Part shown: one piece after another, positions 48,253 to 56,846 of the stretch
Numbering within the stretch: the first letter of the stretch is position 1
Layout of the letters: every line of letters starts with the position of its first letter
The notes under the pieces: model-generated
Told to the model about the DNA's origin: nothing
The model's database searches: none
What the model saw: only the letters and a program-made list of their open reading frames with translations
Assembly: GCF_001305595.1 (NCBI RefSeq)
Contig: NZ_CP012401.1
Coordinates: 1,561,001 to 1,625,000 of the forward strand
Reading direction: 5' to 3'
Length of the DNA stretch: 64,000 bases
Source: Azospirillum thiophilum
GTDB taxonomy: Bacteria > Pseudomonadota > Alphaproteobacteria > Azospirillales > Azospirillaceae
Position numbers and translations under genes: made by a program

Positions 48253-50262
48253 TTACGCGGCGCGCATGTCGGTCAGGAAGCGCGACACGAAGCCGCGCAG
48301 GTCCGTCGCCTCGTGGTTCAGCCCGTCGGCGGCGGTCAGCACCTCGCGCGAGGCGCCGCCGGTCGAGGCCGCAGCTTCCGATACGCCTGCAATGTTGCCG
48401 GACACCTGTTGGGTGCCGCGCGCCGCCTGCTGGATGTTGCGGCTGATCTCCTTGGTGGCGGCACCCTGTTCCTCCACCGCCGCGGCGATGGTCGTAGAGA
48501 TGTGGCTGACCTCCGCGATGACCCGGCCGATCTCGGCGATTGCGCCGGCGGCCTGACGGCTGATCTCCTGGATGCCGGCAATCTGGCCGCCGATCTCCTC
48601 CGTCGCCTTGGCGGTCTGGCTGGCGAGGCTCTTCACCTCCTGCGCCACGACCGCGAAGCCTTTCCCCGCCTCGCCGGCCCGCGCCGCCTCGATGGTGGCG
48701 TTCAACGCCAGCAGGTTGGTCTGGCTGGCAATGTCGGTGATCAGCTGAACCACCTCGCCGATGCGCTGCGCGGCGTCGACCAGCCCGCGGACGGTGCCGT
48801 CCGTCCGCTCGGCGGTGGCGACCGCGTGACCGGCGATGCGGGTGCTTTCCGCTACCTGCCGGCCGATCTCGGCGATGGAGGCGGTCAGTTCCTCGGTCGC
48901 GGCGGCGACCGTCTCGACATTGCCGGTCGCATCGAGCGAGGCGCTGGCGACCGCATCGGCCTGTCGGGTGGTCTGTTCGGCGGTGGCCGACATGGTCTGG
49001 GCAGTCGCCTGCAACTGCGTCGCCGCCGCCGACACGCGGCCCAGCGCCTCCAGCACCAGCCGGTCGAACTCCTGGGTCAGCCGGTCGATGCGCTCGCCAC
49101 GGCTGCGCCGCGCCTCGTGCTCGGCCTGCTGGCGCTCGGCCAGACGGTCGCTCTCGATCAGGCTGTCCTTGAAGACCTGCAACGCCCTGGCCATGCCGCC
49201 GATCTCGTCGGCGCGCTCCAGGCCGGGAATGTCGACGCCGCGGTCGCCGCCGGCCAGCCGGGTCATGCGGTCGGTCATCGCCACCACCGGCCGCGACAGC
49301 CCGCGGCCGATCAGCAGGGCGGTTGCCAGACCCAGCACCACCGCAACGAGGGAAGCGGCGATCATCACGTTGCGTGCCTTGGCGATGAAGGCCCCGGCCT
49401 CCATGCCGAGCGTCTTCTGATGCCCGACGCTGGCGATGGTCAGCTGTTCCGCCTCTGCGGCGATGGAATCGCCGACGGGGATCAGCACCTCCTTCACCAG
49501 CTTGTCGCGTTCGGTCGTTGCCTTGACCACCGCGTTGAAGCCGGTGGTGTAGACACGCAGCATCGCCGTGTAGGACATCGCCATCTTGCGGCGGTCCATG
49601 TCGGTCAGCTTCGCCATCATCGCCCCTCCGCGGCTGGCCGCATCGGTGAACTGCGAGCGTGCCTGGCTGGCCAATGCCGGCGATCCGTCGATGTTGTAGC
49701 GGGTGGCCGAAATGCGGGCCGACAGCATGTGGCGCAACGCCATGCCCGCCAAATAGGCAGCGTCGGTGTCGCCGGCGGCGCTGGCGCTGTCCATGATGGT
49801 GTCGAGCGCGCTTTCCAGCCGTGGCCCGATCTCGTCCAGTTCGGCGATGGCCTTGGCGCGCTGCGACTGGAGATCCATGGTGGTGGTGAATGCCTCCCGA
49901 TACTGGGCGATCCCCTGCGCCATGCGGTCGACGGTCTGCCGCAGCGCCGGGTCGGAGAACAGGCCGCGGGCCGTGTCGATGGTCCGGGCCGCGTCTTCGG
50001 CATGGCGGCGGACGGTCGCGCCGACCTCCGCATCGCCGGTCAGCAGGAAACGGGTCGCCTGCTGGCGCATCTCCAGCATCAGGGCCTGGATGCGGCCCAG
50101 CTCGTTGGTCTGCTGGCCCAGCCGCCGGTAGGTTTCCACCGCGCTGCCGGCATCGGACAGCGCCACCACTCCGATGCCGCCGATCAGCACCAGGAACAGC
50201 AGGATGCCGGCACTTGCGGCCGTGATCTTGGTGCCCACACGAAAGCGATTGAAAAGGCTCAT
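48253..50262 (-). CDS. Methyl-accepting chemotaxis protein with a large helical (HBM-like) sensor
   Basis: Chemoreceptor of 669 residues. Membrane helix about 12-35 ([21 protein letters not shown]), a roughly 250-residue periplasmic domain of long helices resembling the helical bimodular (HBM) sensor, second helix [24 protein letters not shown] ([17 protein letters not shown]) and the signalling hairpin ([20 protein letters not shown]). GGAGG lies nine bases before ATG 50262; the upstream 80-residue open extension has unlike composition. HBM domains bind organic acids in characterised cases. The C-terminus ends FLTDMRAA. Confidence 0.95.
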   Translation of the reverse strand: MSLFNRFRVGTKITAASAGILLFLVLIGGIGVVALSDAGSAVETYRRLGQQTNELGRIQALMLEMRQQATRFLLTGDAEVGATVRRHAEDAARTIDTARGLFSDPALRQTVDRMAQGIAQYREAFTTTMDLQSQRAKAIAELDEIGPRLESALDTIMDSASAAGDTDAAYLAGMALRHMLSARISATRYNIDGSPALASQARSQFTDAASRGGAMMAKLTDMDRRKMAMSYTAMLRVYTTGFNAVVKATTERDKLVKEVLIPVGDSIAAEAEQLTIASVGHQKTLGMEAGAFIAKARNVMIAASLVAVVLGLATALLIGRGLSRPVVAMTDRMTRLAGGDRGVDIPGLERADEIGGMARALQVFKDSLIESDRLAERQQAEHEARRSRGERIDRLTQEFDRLVLEALGRVSAAATQLQATAQTMSATAEQTTRQADAVASASLDATGNVETVAAATEELTASIAEIGRQVAESTRIAGHAVATAERTDGTVRGLVDAAQRIGEVVQLITDIASQTNLLALNATIEAARAGEAGKGFAVVAQEVKSLASQTAKATEEIGGQIAGIQEISRQAAGAIAEIGRVIAEVSHISTTIAAAVEEQGAATKEISRNIQQAARGTQQVSGNIAGVSEAAASTGGASREVLTAADGLNHEATDLRGFVSRFLTDMRAA

Positions 50263-50680
50263 GGTCGAGGCCTCCGTCGGCTCGGGGGTCGTTGCCCGGC
50301 AGTTGGGCAGGACCCCCCGGAACAGGTCAGTCATCACGACCCTTTTCAGGAACCGTGCCACTGTCGGGAACCGCGCCACATGCCCGGGTATGGGAGGCCG
50401 GGGCCGGAGGCTCAGGGCCGAATGCGAGGAAACAGCGGCTCCAATGCTGTGGAATAAACCGCCGCTTTGCGTGTTCGCCCGTTGCGTCAGTCCACAGGCA
50501 TAGGTCATCCGGCCAGCCGCCAGCCCGGAACGATCATTTTTTGTGCCGTGGCGGTCACAGGAGAGGCATTTTGAACATCACCCCGTATCGTGATATATGC
50601 CAAAGGGCGCAGCGGCCGGCCGGGGTCGTCGCCGATTCCGCCATCACCCGGCTTCTGACGCTTTGACCCGACGGCTGGCC
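50263..50680. other. 418-base divergent control region with an 18-bp-spaced direct repeat
   Basis: Between an MCP gene (minus) and a glycosyltransferase gene (plus). It holds GGAACCGTGCCAC (50349-50361) and GGAACCGCGCCAC (50367-50379), 18 bases apart, about 90 bases upstream of the MCP start. An A/T-rich patch (ATCATTTTTTG) near 50531-50542 may be the glycosyltransferase promoter. No gene is seen. Confidence 0.5.
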
Positions 50681-51838
50681 ATGTCCATTCCCGACGCGCC
50701 CATTTCCGCGGCTTCTTCGGATGTCCGCACCGCTCCCGCACGCAGTTCCGACGCCGGCCGGCCTCCAGTGAGCCGCCCCCCTGCGGATCGTTCCGGCCGA
50801 CCGCGGCGGGGGCGCCTGTCGGTGGTCATCCCCTTCTACAACGAGGGGGCGAACATCTCCGCCCTGTTCGACCGGCTGATCCCGGTGCTCGACGGGGTGG
50901 GCATGGATTGGGAGGTCGTCTGCGTCAATGACGGCAGCCGCGACGATACCGTCGACCGGCTGCTGGACGTCCATGACCATGACCAGCGGGTGAAGGTGGT
51001 CGACCTGTCACGCAACTTCGGCAAGGAACTGGCTCTGTCGGCCGGGCTCAGCCACACCACCGGCGATGCCGTGGTGCCGATGGACGCCGATCTGCAACAC
51101 CCGCCGGAGCTGCTGCCCGCCTTCATCGCCAAATGGCGCGAAGGATTCGACGTGGTCGTCGCGGTGCGCCATGCCCGGGTGGGGCAGAGCCTGAAGCACC
51201 GCCTGTTCGCCAAGCTGTTCTATTGGGTCTTCGACCATCTGTCGGAGATCAAGCTGCCGCGCGAGGTCGGCGATTTCCGCCTGATGGACCGCCGCGTGGT
51301 CGACGTCATCAACCGGATGCCGGAGCGCACGCGCTTCATGAAGGGCATCTTCGCCTGGGTCGGCTTCCGTCAGGCGGCGATCCCCTATGAACAGGGCGAA
51401 CGCGCCGGCGGCGATACCAAATGGGGCTTCGTCAAGCTGCTGCGCCTGTCGCTGGATGGGCTGACCGCCTTCTCCACCTTTCCGCTGAAGGTGTGGAGCC
51501 TGGTCGGCATGGCGGTGTCGGGGGTGGCCTTCGTCTATATCCTGATCCGGCTGGTGCGCACCCTGTTCCACGGCATCGACGTGCCGGGCTATGAATCGTT
51601 GCTGGTCGCGGTGCTTTTCCTGGGCGGCATCCAGCTGATCACGCTGGGGATCATCGGCGATTATCTGGGCCGGGTCTTCGCCGAGGTGAAAGGGCGGCCG
51701 CTGTTCATCGTCCGCTCGGCCCATGGCTTCGGCCCGCCGGAGGAGCATGACGGGTCGGAGCCGCACGCACATGGCTTCGAGCCCTCGGCCGTCCCGGCCA
51801 CGGACATGGTGGACGCCGGGCAGGAGCCGCGGCGATGA
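50681..51838 (+). CDS. Family 2 glycosyltransferase, polyprenyl-phosphate type (GtrB/DPM-like)
   Basis: Transfers a sugar from a nucleotide donor to polyprenyl phosphate at the inner membrane. A disordered Pro/Ser-rich leader of 50 residues is followed by the GT2 domain (LSVVIPFYNEGANISALFDRL, VNDGSRDDT, DADLQHPPELLP) and two C-terminal membrane helices (near 275-297 and 310-332). The motif DADLQHPPE holds the metal-binding Asp residues. A four-base overlap with the next gene shows a two-gene unit, in which this enzyme would make the lipid-linked sugar donor for the membrane transferase. Confidence 0.93.
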   Translation: MSIPDAPISAASSDVRTAPARSSDAGRPPVSRPPADRSGRPRRGRLSVVIPFYNEGANISALFDRLIPVLDGVGMDWEVVCVNDGSRDDTVDRLLDVHDHDQRVKVVDLSRNFGKELALSAGLSHTTGDAVVPMDADLQHPPELLPAFIAKWREGFDVVVAVRHARVGQSLKHRLFAKLFYWVFDHLSEIKLPREVGDFRLMDRRVVDVINRMPERTRFMKGIFAWVGFRQAAIPYEQGERAGGDTKWGFVKLLRLSLDGLTAFSTFPLKVWSLVGMAVSGVAFVYILIRLVRTLFHGIDVPGYESLLVAVLFLGGIQLITLGIIGDYLGRVFAEVKGRPLFIVRSAHGFGPPEEHDGSEPHAHGFEPSAVPATDMVDAGQEPRR

Positions 51839-53580
51839 GCATCGAGACCCGCCGGCGCACCGGCGATGATCCGCCCGCCGTCCTCCGCACGTCGGCGGCC
51901 GGGACGGCCGGCGAAGCGGCATCCACCGCCGGCACTCCGGCCGGTGCCGCGGTGGTGCGCGGCGAGGTTGCGCTGTGGGACGGGCTGTCGCGCGCGCTTT
52001 TGCTCGGGCTGCTGATCCTGTCGGCGCTGACCTTCCTCAGCTATGGCATCAGCACCGACGAGGAGGTCCAGCACATCTACGGCAAGAAGCTGCTGTCCTA
52101 CTACACCAGCGGCTTCCAGGACCGGTCGGCCTTCCATTTCAAGGATCTCGCCTATTACGGCGGCCTGTTCGACCTGACCACCGCGCTGATCGTCCCCTTC
52201 TCGCCCTTCGAGGAGTATGAGACGCGGCATCTGCTCTGCGCGTTGGTGGGGGTGCTGGGCATCGCCGGGACCTGGCGCTACACCCGGCTGCTGGCCGGGC
52301 CGCGCGCCGGCTTCATCGCCGCGGCGCTGCTGGCGCTGAGCGGGGTCTATTACGGCGCCATGTTCAACAACACCAAGGACGTGCCCTTCGCGGCCGGCAT
52401 GGTGTGGACGCTCTATTTCGCAACCCGCATCCTGATCCAGCTGCCGCGGCCCAGCCGCAGCGCGGTGCTGAAGTTCGGGCTGGTGCTGGGCATGACGCTG
52501 GCCATCCGTGTCGGCGGGGTACTGGCCGGTTTCTATCTGGCGGTCGCCATGGCCCTGCATTTTGCGCTGTTGACCCGCCAGGAGGGGCACCGCTGGGCAT
52601 TGGTCGACGCGCGCCGGGCCTTCCTGTCGCTGTGGCCGGCGATCCCGGTCGCCTACGCCATCATGGCGGTGTTCTGGCCCTGGGTGGTGCAGCGGCCGCT
52701 GCGCAATCCCCTGGAGGCGCTGCGCGTCGTCTCGCATTTTCCCATCGACATCCAGACGCTGTTCATGGGCGAGCTGGTCCATTCCAACGACCCGCCGGCA
52801 CTGTACCTGCCGGTCTATCTCGCGGTGAAGCTGCCGGAAGCGGTGGTGATCGGCGTCGGGGCCGCAGTGGTGCTGGCCGCGGTCTGGCTGGCCCGCGGCG
52901 GCTGGCGGCGGACCGGGGCCTTCAAGCTGGTGCGCTATACCCCGTTGGCGCTGGCGGGCTTCCTGCCGATCCTGCTGTTCATCCTGATGCGGCCGTCGGT
53001 CTACAACGGCATCCGCCATTTCCTGTTCCTGGTCCCGCCCTTCGTGGTGATGGCTGCCATCGCCGCCGACCGGCTGTGGTGCCTGTGCCAGCGCGGCGGC
53101 CGGGCGCTGGGCCAGGGCTTCGCCGCGGCGATGACCGTCGTCGCCGTGGTGTACGCGTGGCAGCTCGGCGCCATGCACCCGAACCAGTACGTGTACTATA
53201 ACCAGTTCGTCGGGGGCGTACGCGGCGCCGACGGCAGGTTCGAGCTGGATTATTGGGGCAATTCCCTGCACGAGGCGTTGCAGGAGTTGATCGAATATGT
53301 CGAGCGTGAGAATGACGGCCACGCCCCGCCGCGGCAGTACACCCTGACCGTCTGCGGCAACACGCTGGCGGTGCGGTTCGAACTGCCTCCCTGGCTGCGG
53401 CTGGTCAACGGGATCGAACCGGACTGGCGCAAGGCCGATTTCTTCCTTGCCTTCACCCAGGCCAAGCGTTGCCCGTCCCTGCTCGACGGCCATCCGATCC
53501 TGGAGATCGCGGCCGACGACGTGCCGCTGTCAATCGTCAAGGACCGCCGCCCGCCCAAGTCAGATGTCCCGACCGAATAG
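51835..53580 (+). CDS. GT-C membrane glycosyltransferase (ArnT/GT39-like)
   Basis: Integral membrane enzyme of 581 residues with about ten helices, expected to transfer a sugar from polyprenyl phosphate to an envelope acceptor. The first periplasmic loop carries the acidic pair of GT-C enzymes (GISTDEEVQHIYGKKLL). The last 180 residues form a soluble periplasmic part with ELDYWGNSLHEAL. The pairing with a GT2 matches GtrB-GtrA-like or ArnC-ArnT logic. Acceptor unknown (lipopolysaccharide, protein or lipid). GATG start overlaps the stop of the upstream gene. Confidence 0.9.
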   Translation: MSIETRRRTGDDPPAVLRTSAAGTAGEAASTAGTPAGAAVVRGEVALWDGLSRALLLGLLILSALTFLSYGISTDEEVQHIYGKKLLSYYTSGFQDRSAFHFKDLAYYGGLFDLTTALIVPFSPFEEYETRHLLCALVGVLGIAGTWRYTRLLAGPRAGFIAAALLALSGVYYGAMFNNTKDVPFAAGMVWTLYFATRILIQLPRPSRSAVLKFGLVLGMTLAIRVGGVLAGFYLAVAMALHFALLTRQEGHRWALVDARRAFLSLWPAIPVAYAIMAVFWPWVVQRPLRNPLEALRVVSHFPIDIQTLFMGELVHSNDPPALYLPVYLAVKLPEAVVIGVGAAVVLAAVWLARGGWRRTGAFKLVRYTPLALAGFLPILLFILMRPSVYNGIRHFLFLVPPFVVMAAIAADRLWCLCQRGGRALGQGFAAAMTVVAVVYAWQLGAMHPNQYVYYNQFVGGVRGADGRFELDYWGNSLHEALQELIEYVERENDGHAPPRQYTLTVCGNTLAVRFELPPWLRLVNGIEPDWRKADFFLAFTQAKRCPSLLDGHPILEIAADDVPLSIVKDRRPPKSDVPTE

Positions 53581-53733
53581 GCGCCTGACCCGATAAGCCT
53601 GGACCGGGCGGTGGGGGAGTACCCCCGCGGCCCCGTCCGCGTCTTAAGCCGGATCGCCCTTCGCGGCCCTGTTTGCCCGCCGGTCCACCGCCCACTCTCC
53701 CTACTCGCTGTGGCGAACCGGGCGGAGGCGGGA

Positions 53734-54990
53734 ATGCGGCGCAGGCTGCTCTTGGTCATGGTAAGTCTGCTCGCATGGAGCGTGCCGCCCGGCGCGACCG
53801 GCGCCATCGGGTTCGACCCGGCGGTCGCTCCGGCCGTTGGGCAGATGCGGGACGCACTGGGCGATGCACTGATCGGGGCGGTGGAGGCACGGCAGCCGCC
53901 GGCCGGCGCGGGAAGCCTGGTGGTCGGCGTGATCCGCGACGGACGAAGCGTGGTGGTCGGGCGCGGCGATGCCGGCCGGCCCGACGGCGGTCCGCCGGAT
54001 GGGCACACCCTGTTCCAGATCGCGTCGCTGACCAAGCCCTTCACCGGCACCATCATGGCGGAACTGGTGCGGGAGGGCAGGGTGGATCCCGCCGACCCGC
54101 TGGAGCATCATCTGCACCGCATCGGGCCGGTTGCGGTCGCCCATGTGCCGGCTTACGACGGCAGGCCGATCCGCTTGCGTGACCTTGCCACCCATACCGC
54201 CGGCCTGCCCAGCGTACCGGAGACGCCACGCTTTTCCTGGAGCCGGCTGGAAGACCCGTACAACCCCTACAAGCCGTTGTCGCGCGGCGACGTGGCGCTG
54301 TGGCTGTCCGGCTATCGGTTGCCGATGCCGCCGGGCAAGCGCTTCAGCTATTCCAACGTCGGCATGGCCGTGCTGGGGGAGGCGCTGTCGGCGGCGGCCG
54401 GCCAACCTTACGAGAGGCTGCTGAAGCGGGTGGCGACCGAACCTCTCGGACTGCGCGACACCACGCTGCATCCGACTGCGGAGCAGTGGGCGCGCAAGGC
54501 GGCGGGGCACGCCCGTGGACGGAGCGTGCCGGATTGGGAGGCGCCGGCGATGCTGCCCGCCTTCGGCCTCTATTCGACTGTCGACGATCTGCTGCGCTGG
54601 CTGTCGGCCAATCTGGGCGACTGTCCGGGCAGCGCCGCGGGGCCGGACGGCCGCGGCTGCTCTCCCGGAACCGCGGCCACTCTTGCGCTGGCGCAATCGG
54701 TGCAGGTGGACGGGCAGTCGCTGGCCGAGCCGGGGGCTTTGGGGGTGGGAGCCATGGCGCTGGGGTGGTTCGTCGCCTGGGACGACGACGGCACGCCGAT
54801 CCATTGGCATTCCGGCTCCACCGGCGGCTTCAACGCCTACATCGCCTTTTCGCGGGCGCATCGCTGGGGCGTGGTGGCGCTGACCAACAGCGATCCCGAT
54901 CAGGTCGCGGCGGACCGGGTGGCGATCGATCTGGCCCGCCGGTTGGCCCGCGGTCTGGAGGTCCGGCCGGAGGTGGCGAGCTTGCCGTGA
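53734..54990 (+). CDS. Beta-lactamase-fold serine hydrolase (class C-like / DD-peptidase family)
   Basis: 418-residue exported protein. A signal peptide (MRRRLLLVMVSLLAWSVPPGATGA) leads to the domain with catalytic SLTK (FQIASLTKPFTGT), YSN (RFSYSNVGMAVLG) and HSGSTGGF in place of KTG. This is the pattern of esterase/DD-peptidase-like AmpC relatives, not a proven beta-lactamase. GGAGGCGGG precedes the ATG at 53734. It lies 154 bases after the glycosyltransferase pair on the same strand, perhaps sharing a transcript. Confidence 0.93.
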   Translation: MRRRLLLVMVSLLAWSVPPGATGAIGFDPAVAPAVGQMRDALGDALIGAVEARQPPAGAGSLVVGVIRDGRSVVVGRGDAGRPDGGPPDGHTLFQIASLTKPFTGTIMAELVREGRVDPADPLEHHLHRIGPVAVAHVPAYDGRPIRLRDLATHTAGLPSVPETPRFSWSRLEDPYNPYKPLSRGDVALWLSGYRLPMPPGKRFSYSNVGMAVLGEALSAAAGQPYERLLKRVATEPLGLRDTTLHPTAEQWARKAAGHARGRSVPDWEAPAMLPAFGLYSTVDDLLRWLSANLGDCPGSAAGPDGRGCSPGTAATLALAQSVQVDGQSLAEPGALGVGAMALGWFVAWDDDGTPIHWHSGSTGGFNAYIAFSRAHRWGVVALTNSDPDQVAADRVAIDLARRLARGLEVRPEVASLP

Positions 54991-55026
54991 GGAGTCCCGG
55001 GGGGAGTCGGACGCCCGGCCGCGGCA

Positions 55027-55437
55027 TCAATGCAGGCGGCGCGGCGGCTTTGCCGGAATTTCGACGTCGGCCCGCTGATGGGCGATGGGGCCGGCCTGAT
55101 GGTGGGCAAGGCGCCAGCCGCCATTCTCGCGGGCGAAGAGGTTGGTGGCGGCCAGGACGGCGCTGCCCAGCATCTCCTCGCACACCACCAGGGCGGTGTC
55201 GTTGTGCAGGGTGACACGCTCGTTGCGGGCCTGGACGGTGACGCCGTTGGGAGAGCCCAGCACGTCGCGCCAGCTCGTCAGCACCGCTTCACGCCCGAAC
55301 AGGGCGGTCCAACCGGGATGGATGCAGGAGATGGGCAGGGTCTCTGCCCACAGGGCTTCCATCGCGGAGACGTCGCGGTTGGTGAAGGCCCGGTAGAAGG
55401 CCTGGTTCAGAGCCAGCAGCGTGTCGCGGTCGGTCAT
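55027..55437 (-). CDS. NTF2/SnoaL-like protein
   Basis: 136-residue protein of the nuclear-transport-factor-2 fold. The opening MTDRDTLLALNQAFYRAFTNRDVSAMEALWA followed by CIHPGWTALFGREAVLTSW and NLFARENGGWRLAHHQAGP matches the SnoaL/DUF4440 type. Such proteins bind or isomerise small hydrophobic ligands, and no catalytic assignment is possible. ATG 55437 is used because the upstream sequence is Arg-rich and atypical. Convergent with the serine hydrolase gene. Confidence 0.88.
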   Translation of the reverse strand: MTDRDTLLALNQAFYRAFTNRDVSAMEALWAETLPISCIHPGWTALFGREAVLTSWRDVLGSPNGVTVQARNERVTLHNDTALVVCEEMLGSAVLAATNLFARENGGWRLAHHQAGPIAHQRADVEIPAKPPRRLH

Positions 55438-55591
55438 GGCTTCGGTCCGGGGATGGTTCCGGTGGCAGGAGAGGCGAAACCTTCCGCTCCGCCTCCGCTC
55501 CGCTTGTAAAGAAGCCATCCGGCCGGGGCAAGCACCGGTCCGGCATGGTGCCTGACCGGTGCTGTGACAACTGACCTGCGGGCGCCGCGGT

Positions 55592-56587
55592 TCAGGCGGT
55601 GAGGTCCACGCTCTGCGACTTGGCGGCGGTACCGGTCGAAGCCGCGGCCGTGGTGGCGGCGGACTTGCCGGACGTCAACCCTTCCACCGGGGCGGACAGG
55701 TCGAGCGACAGGTGGGTCACGCCGTCCTTGCCGGTGGTCGGCTTCAGCACGGCCAGGCCCTTCATCCCGCTGCTGCCGCCGCCCTTGGACGCCATGTCGT
55801 TCAGCTTGCCCAGGATGTCCTTGATCTCATCGTCGCTGAACCCATCGGAGCGGACGATCATGCCGGTGGACTTCCCGGTGGCGGTGGTGGTCATGCCCGT
55901 GGCGCTCAGCGCCATCTCGCTGCCGCCCTTGCCGAGCGAAGCCTGCAGCCGCTGGTCGTCACGGCGGAAATCCAGCGTCGACTTGGCGAAGGAGATGCGG
56001 ACACTGCGGTCGCCGTCCTGGATCTCGAGCTCGATCCCGTGGGATTCGATGGACCATTGCGACTGCGAGGCCTGCATGTCGACGGTCAGGTCGCTGAGGT
56101 TCATGTTCCCCAGCTTGGATTTCACATTGTCGCCGAAGCCCTTCACGGCGTCGTCGATGCGGTTCTGCGGAACGCCCAGCGCGCTCAGCGTGTCGCCCAG
56201 CCCCTGCTTCAGCGTGTCGACGGCCTTGCCGAAAGCGCCCGAGAGGTCGTTGGCATGGTCCAGTGCCGACTGCATCAGCGATTGCGCCTGCCGGGCGCGG
56301 TCGACGCCGCTGCTGCCGCTGGCCGCCGAGCCGCCGCCGGCCGCCTGGGAAGCGCCCGAGCCGCCGCCCTTGCCGGTCAGGCTGTCCAGCAGCGATTCCA
56401 TCGATTGGCTGATGGTGTAGGCCGGCGACTGGCTGCTCTTGTCCGTCTTGCCGCCGTCCGCCGTCTTCGCGTCCGATTTGGTCAGCCCGTCCTTTGCCGT
56501 GCCGGCCGTCTTTGACGCGCCGTTCTGCACAGCCGTGGACAGCACCGACGGTTTGCCGTTCGGGCCGCTGAGCTCCGCGTAGTACAT
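55592..56587 (-). CDS. Uncharacterised Gly/Ser/Lys-rich protein
   Basis: Not recognised. 331 residues beginning MYYAELSGPNGKPSVLSTAV. The first 120 residues are low-complexity (Lys, Ser, Thr, Gly), followed by a helical stretch (DTLKQGLGDTLSALGVPQNRI) reminiscent of DUF5610-type text, a beta-rich region with a repeated MxxQASQSQW-type strand pattern, and a second helical segment (DDEIKDILGKLNDMASKGG). No signal peptide or membrane helix. A G-rich run precedes ATG 56587. It may be a flagellar or type I-secreted cell-surface protein, but there is no proof. Confidence 0.7.
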   Translation of the reverse strand: MYYAELSGPNGKPSVLSTAVQNGASKTAGTAKDGLTKSDAKTADGGKTDKSSQSPAYTISQSMESLLDSLTGKGGGSGASQAAGGGSAASGSSGVDRARQAQSLMQSALDHANDLSGAFGKAVDTLKQGLGDTLSALGVPQNRIDDAVKGFGDNVKSKLGNMNLSDLTVDMQASQSQWSIESHGIELEIQDGDRSVRISFAKSTLDFRRDDQRLQASLGKGGSEMALSATGMTTTATGKSTGMIVRSDGFSDDEIKDILGKLNDMASKGGGSSGMKGLAVLKPTTGKDGVTHLSLDLSAPVEGLTSGKSAATTAAASTGTAAKSQSVDLTA

Positions 56588-56846
56588 TGATGCCCCCGCA
56601 TCGCGTTGTTCTTGCACAAGGGAATCATGGTCCTCGCAACCTTTACCATTTGTTAATTTCGGATATTTCTTTTGTTTTCGATATAACTTCCTTACCTTAC
56701 TAAGTATCCGCAGCTCCATGACTTTCCGTTCCGGTCGGCAGGCACTTGTTCCGTTCCCGTGATGACCTGCGACGACCGGCGGCTTTCACCGGACCGGAGC
56801 CCCTGCTACCCTGCCTGCAAACGGCCCGGAAGAGGGAACCCGCACC

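Noticed and set aside
53734..54990. Beta-lactamase resistance gene
   Set aside because: It has SxxK and YxN but the KTG box is HSGSTGG-like; this is the wider esterase/DD-peptidase family, with no evidence for antibiotic hydrolysis.
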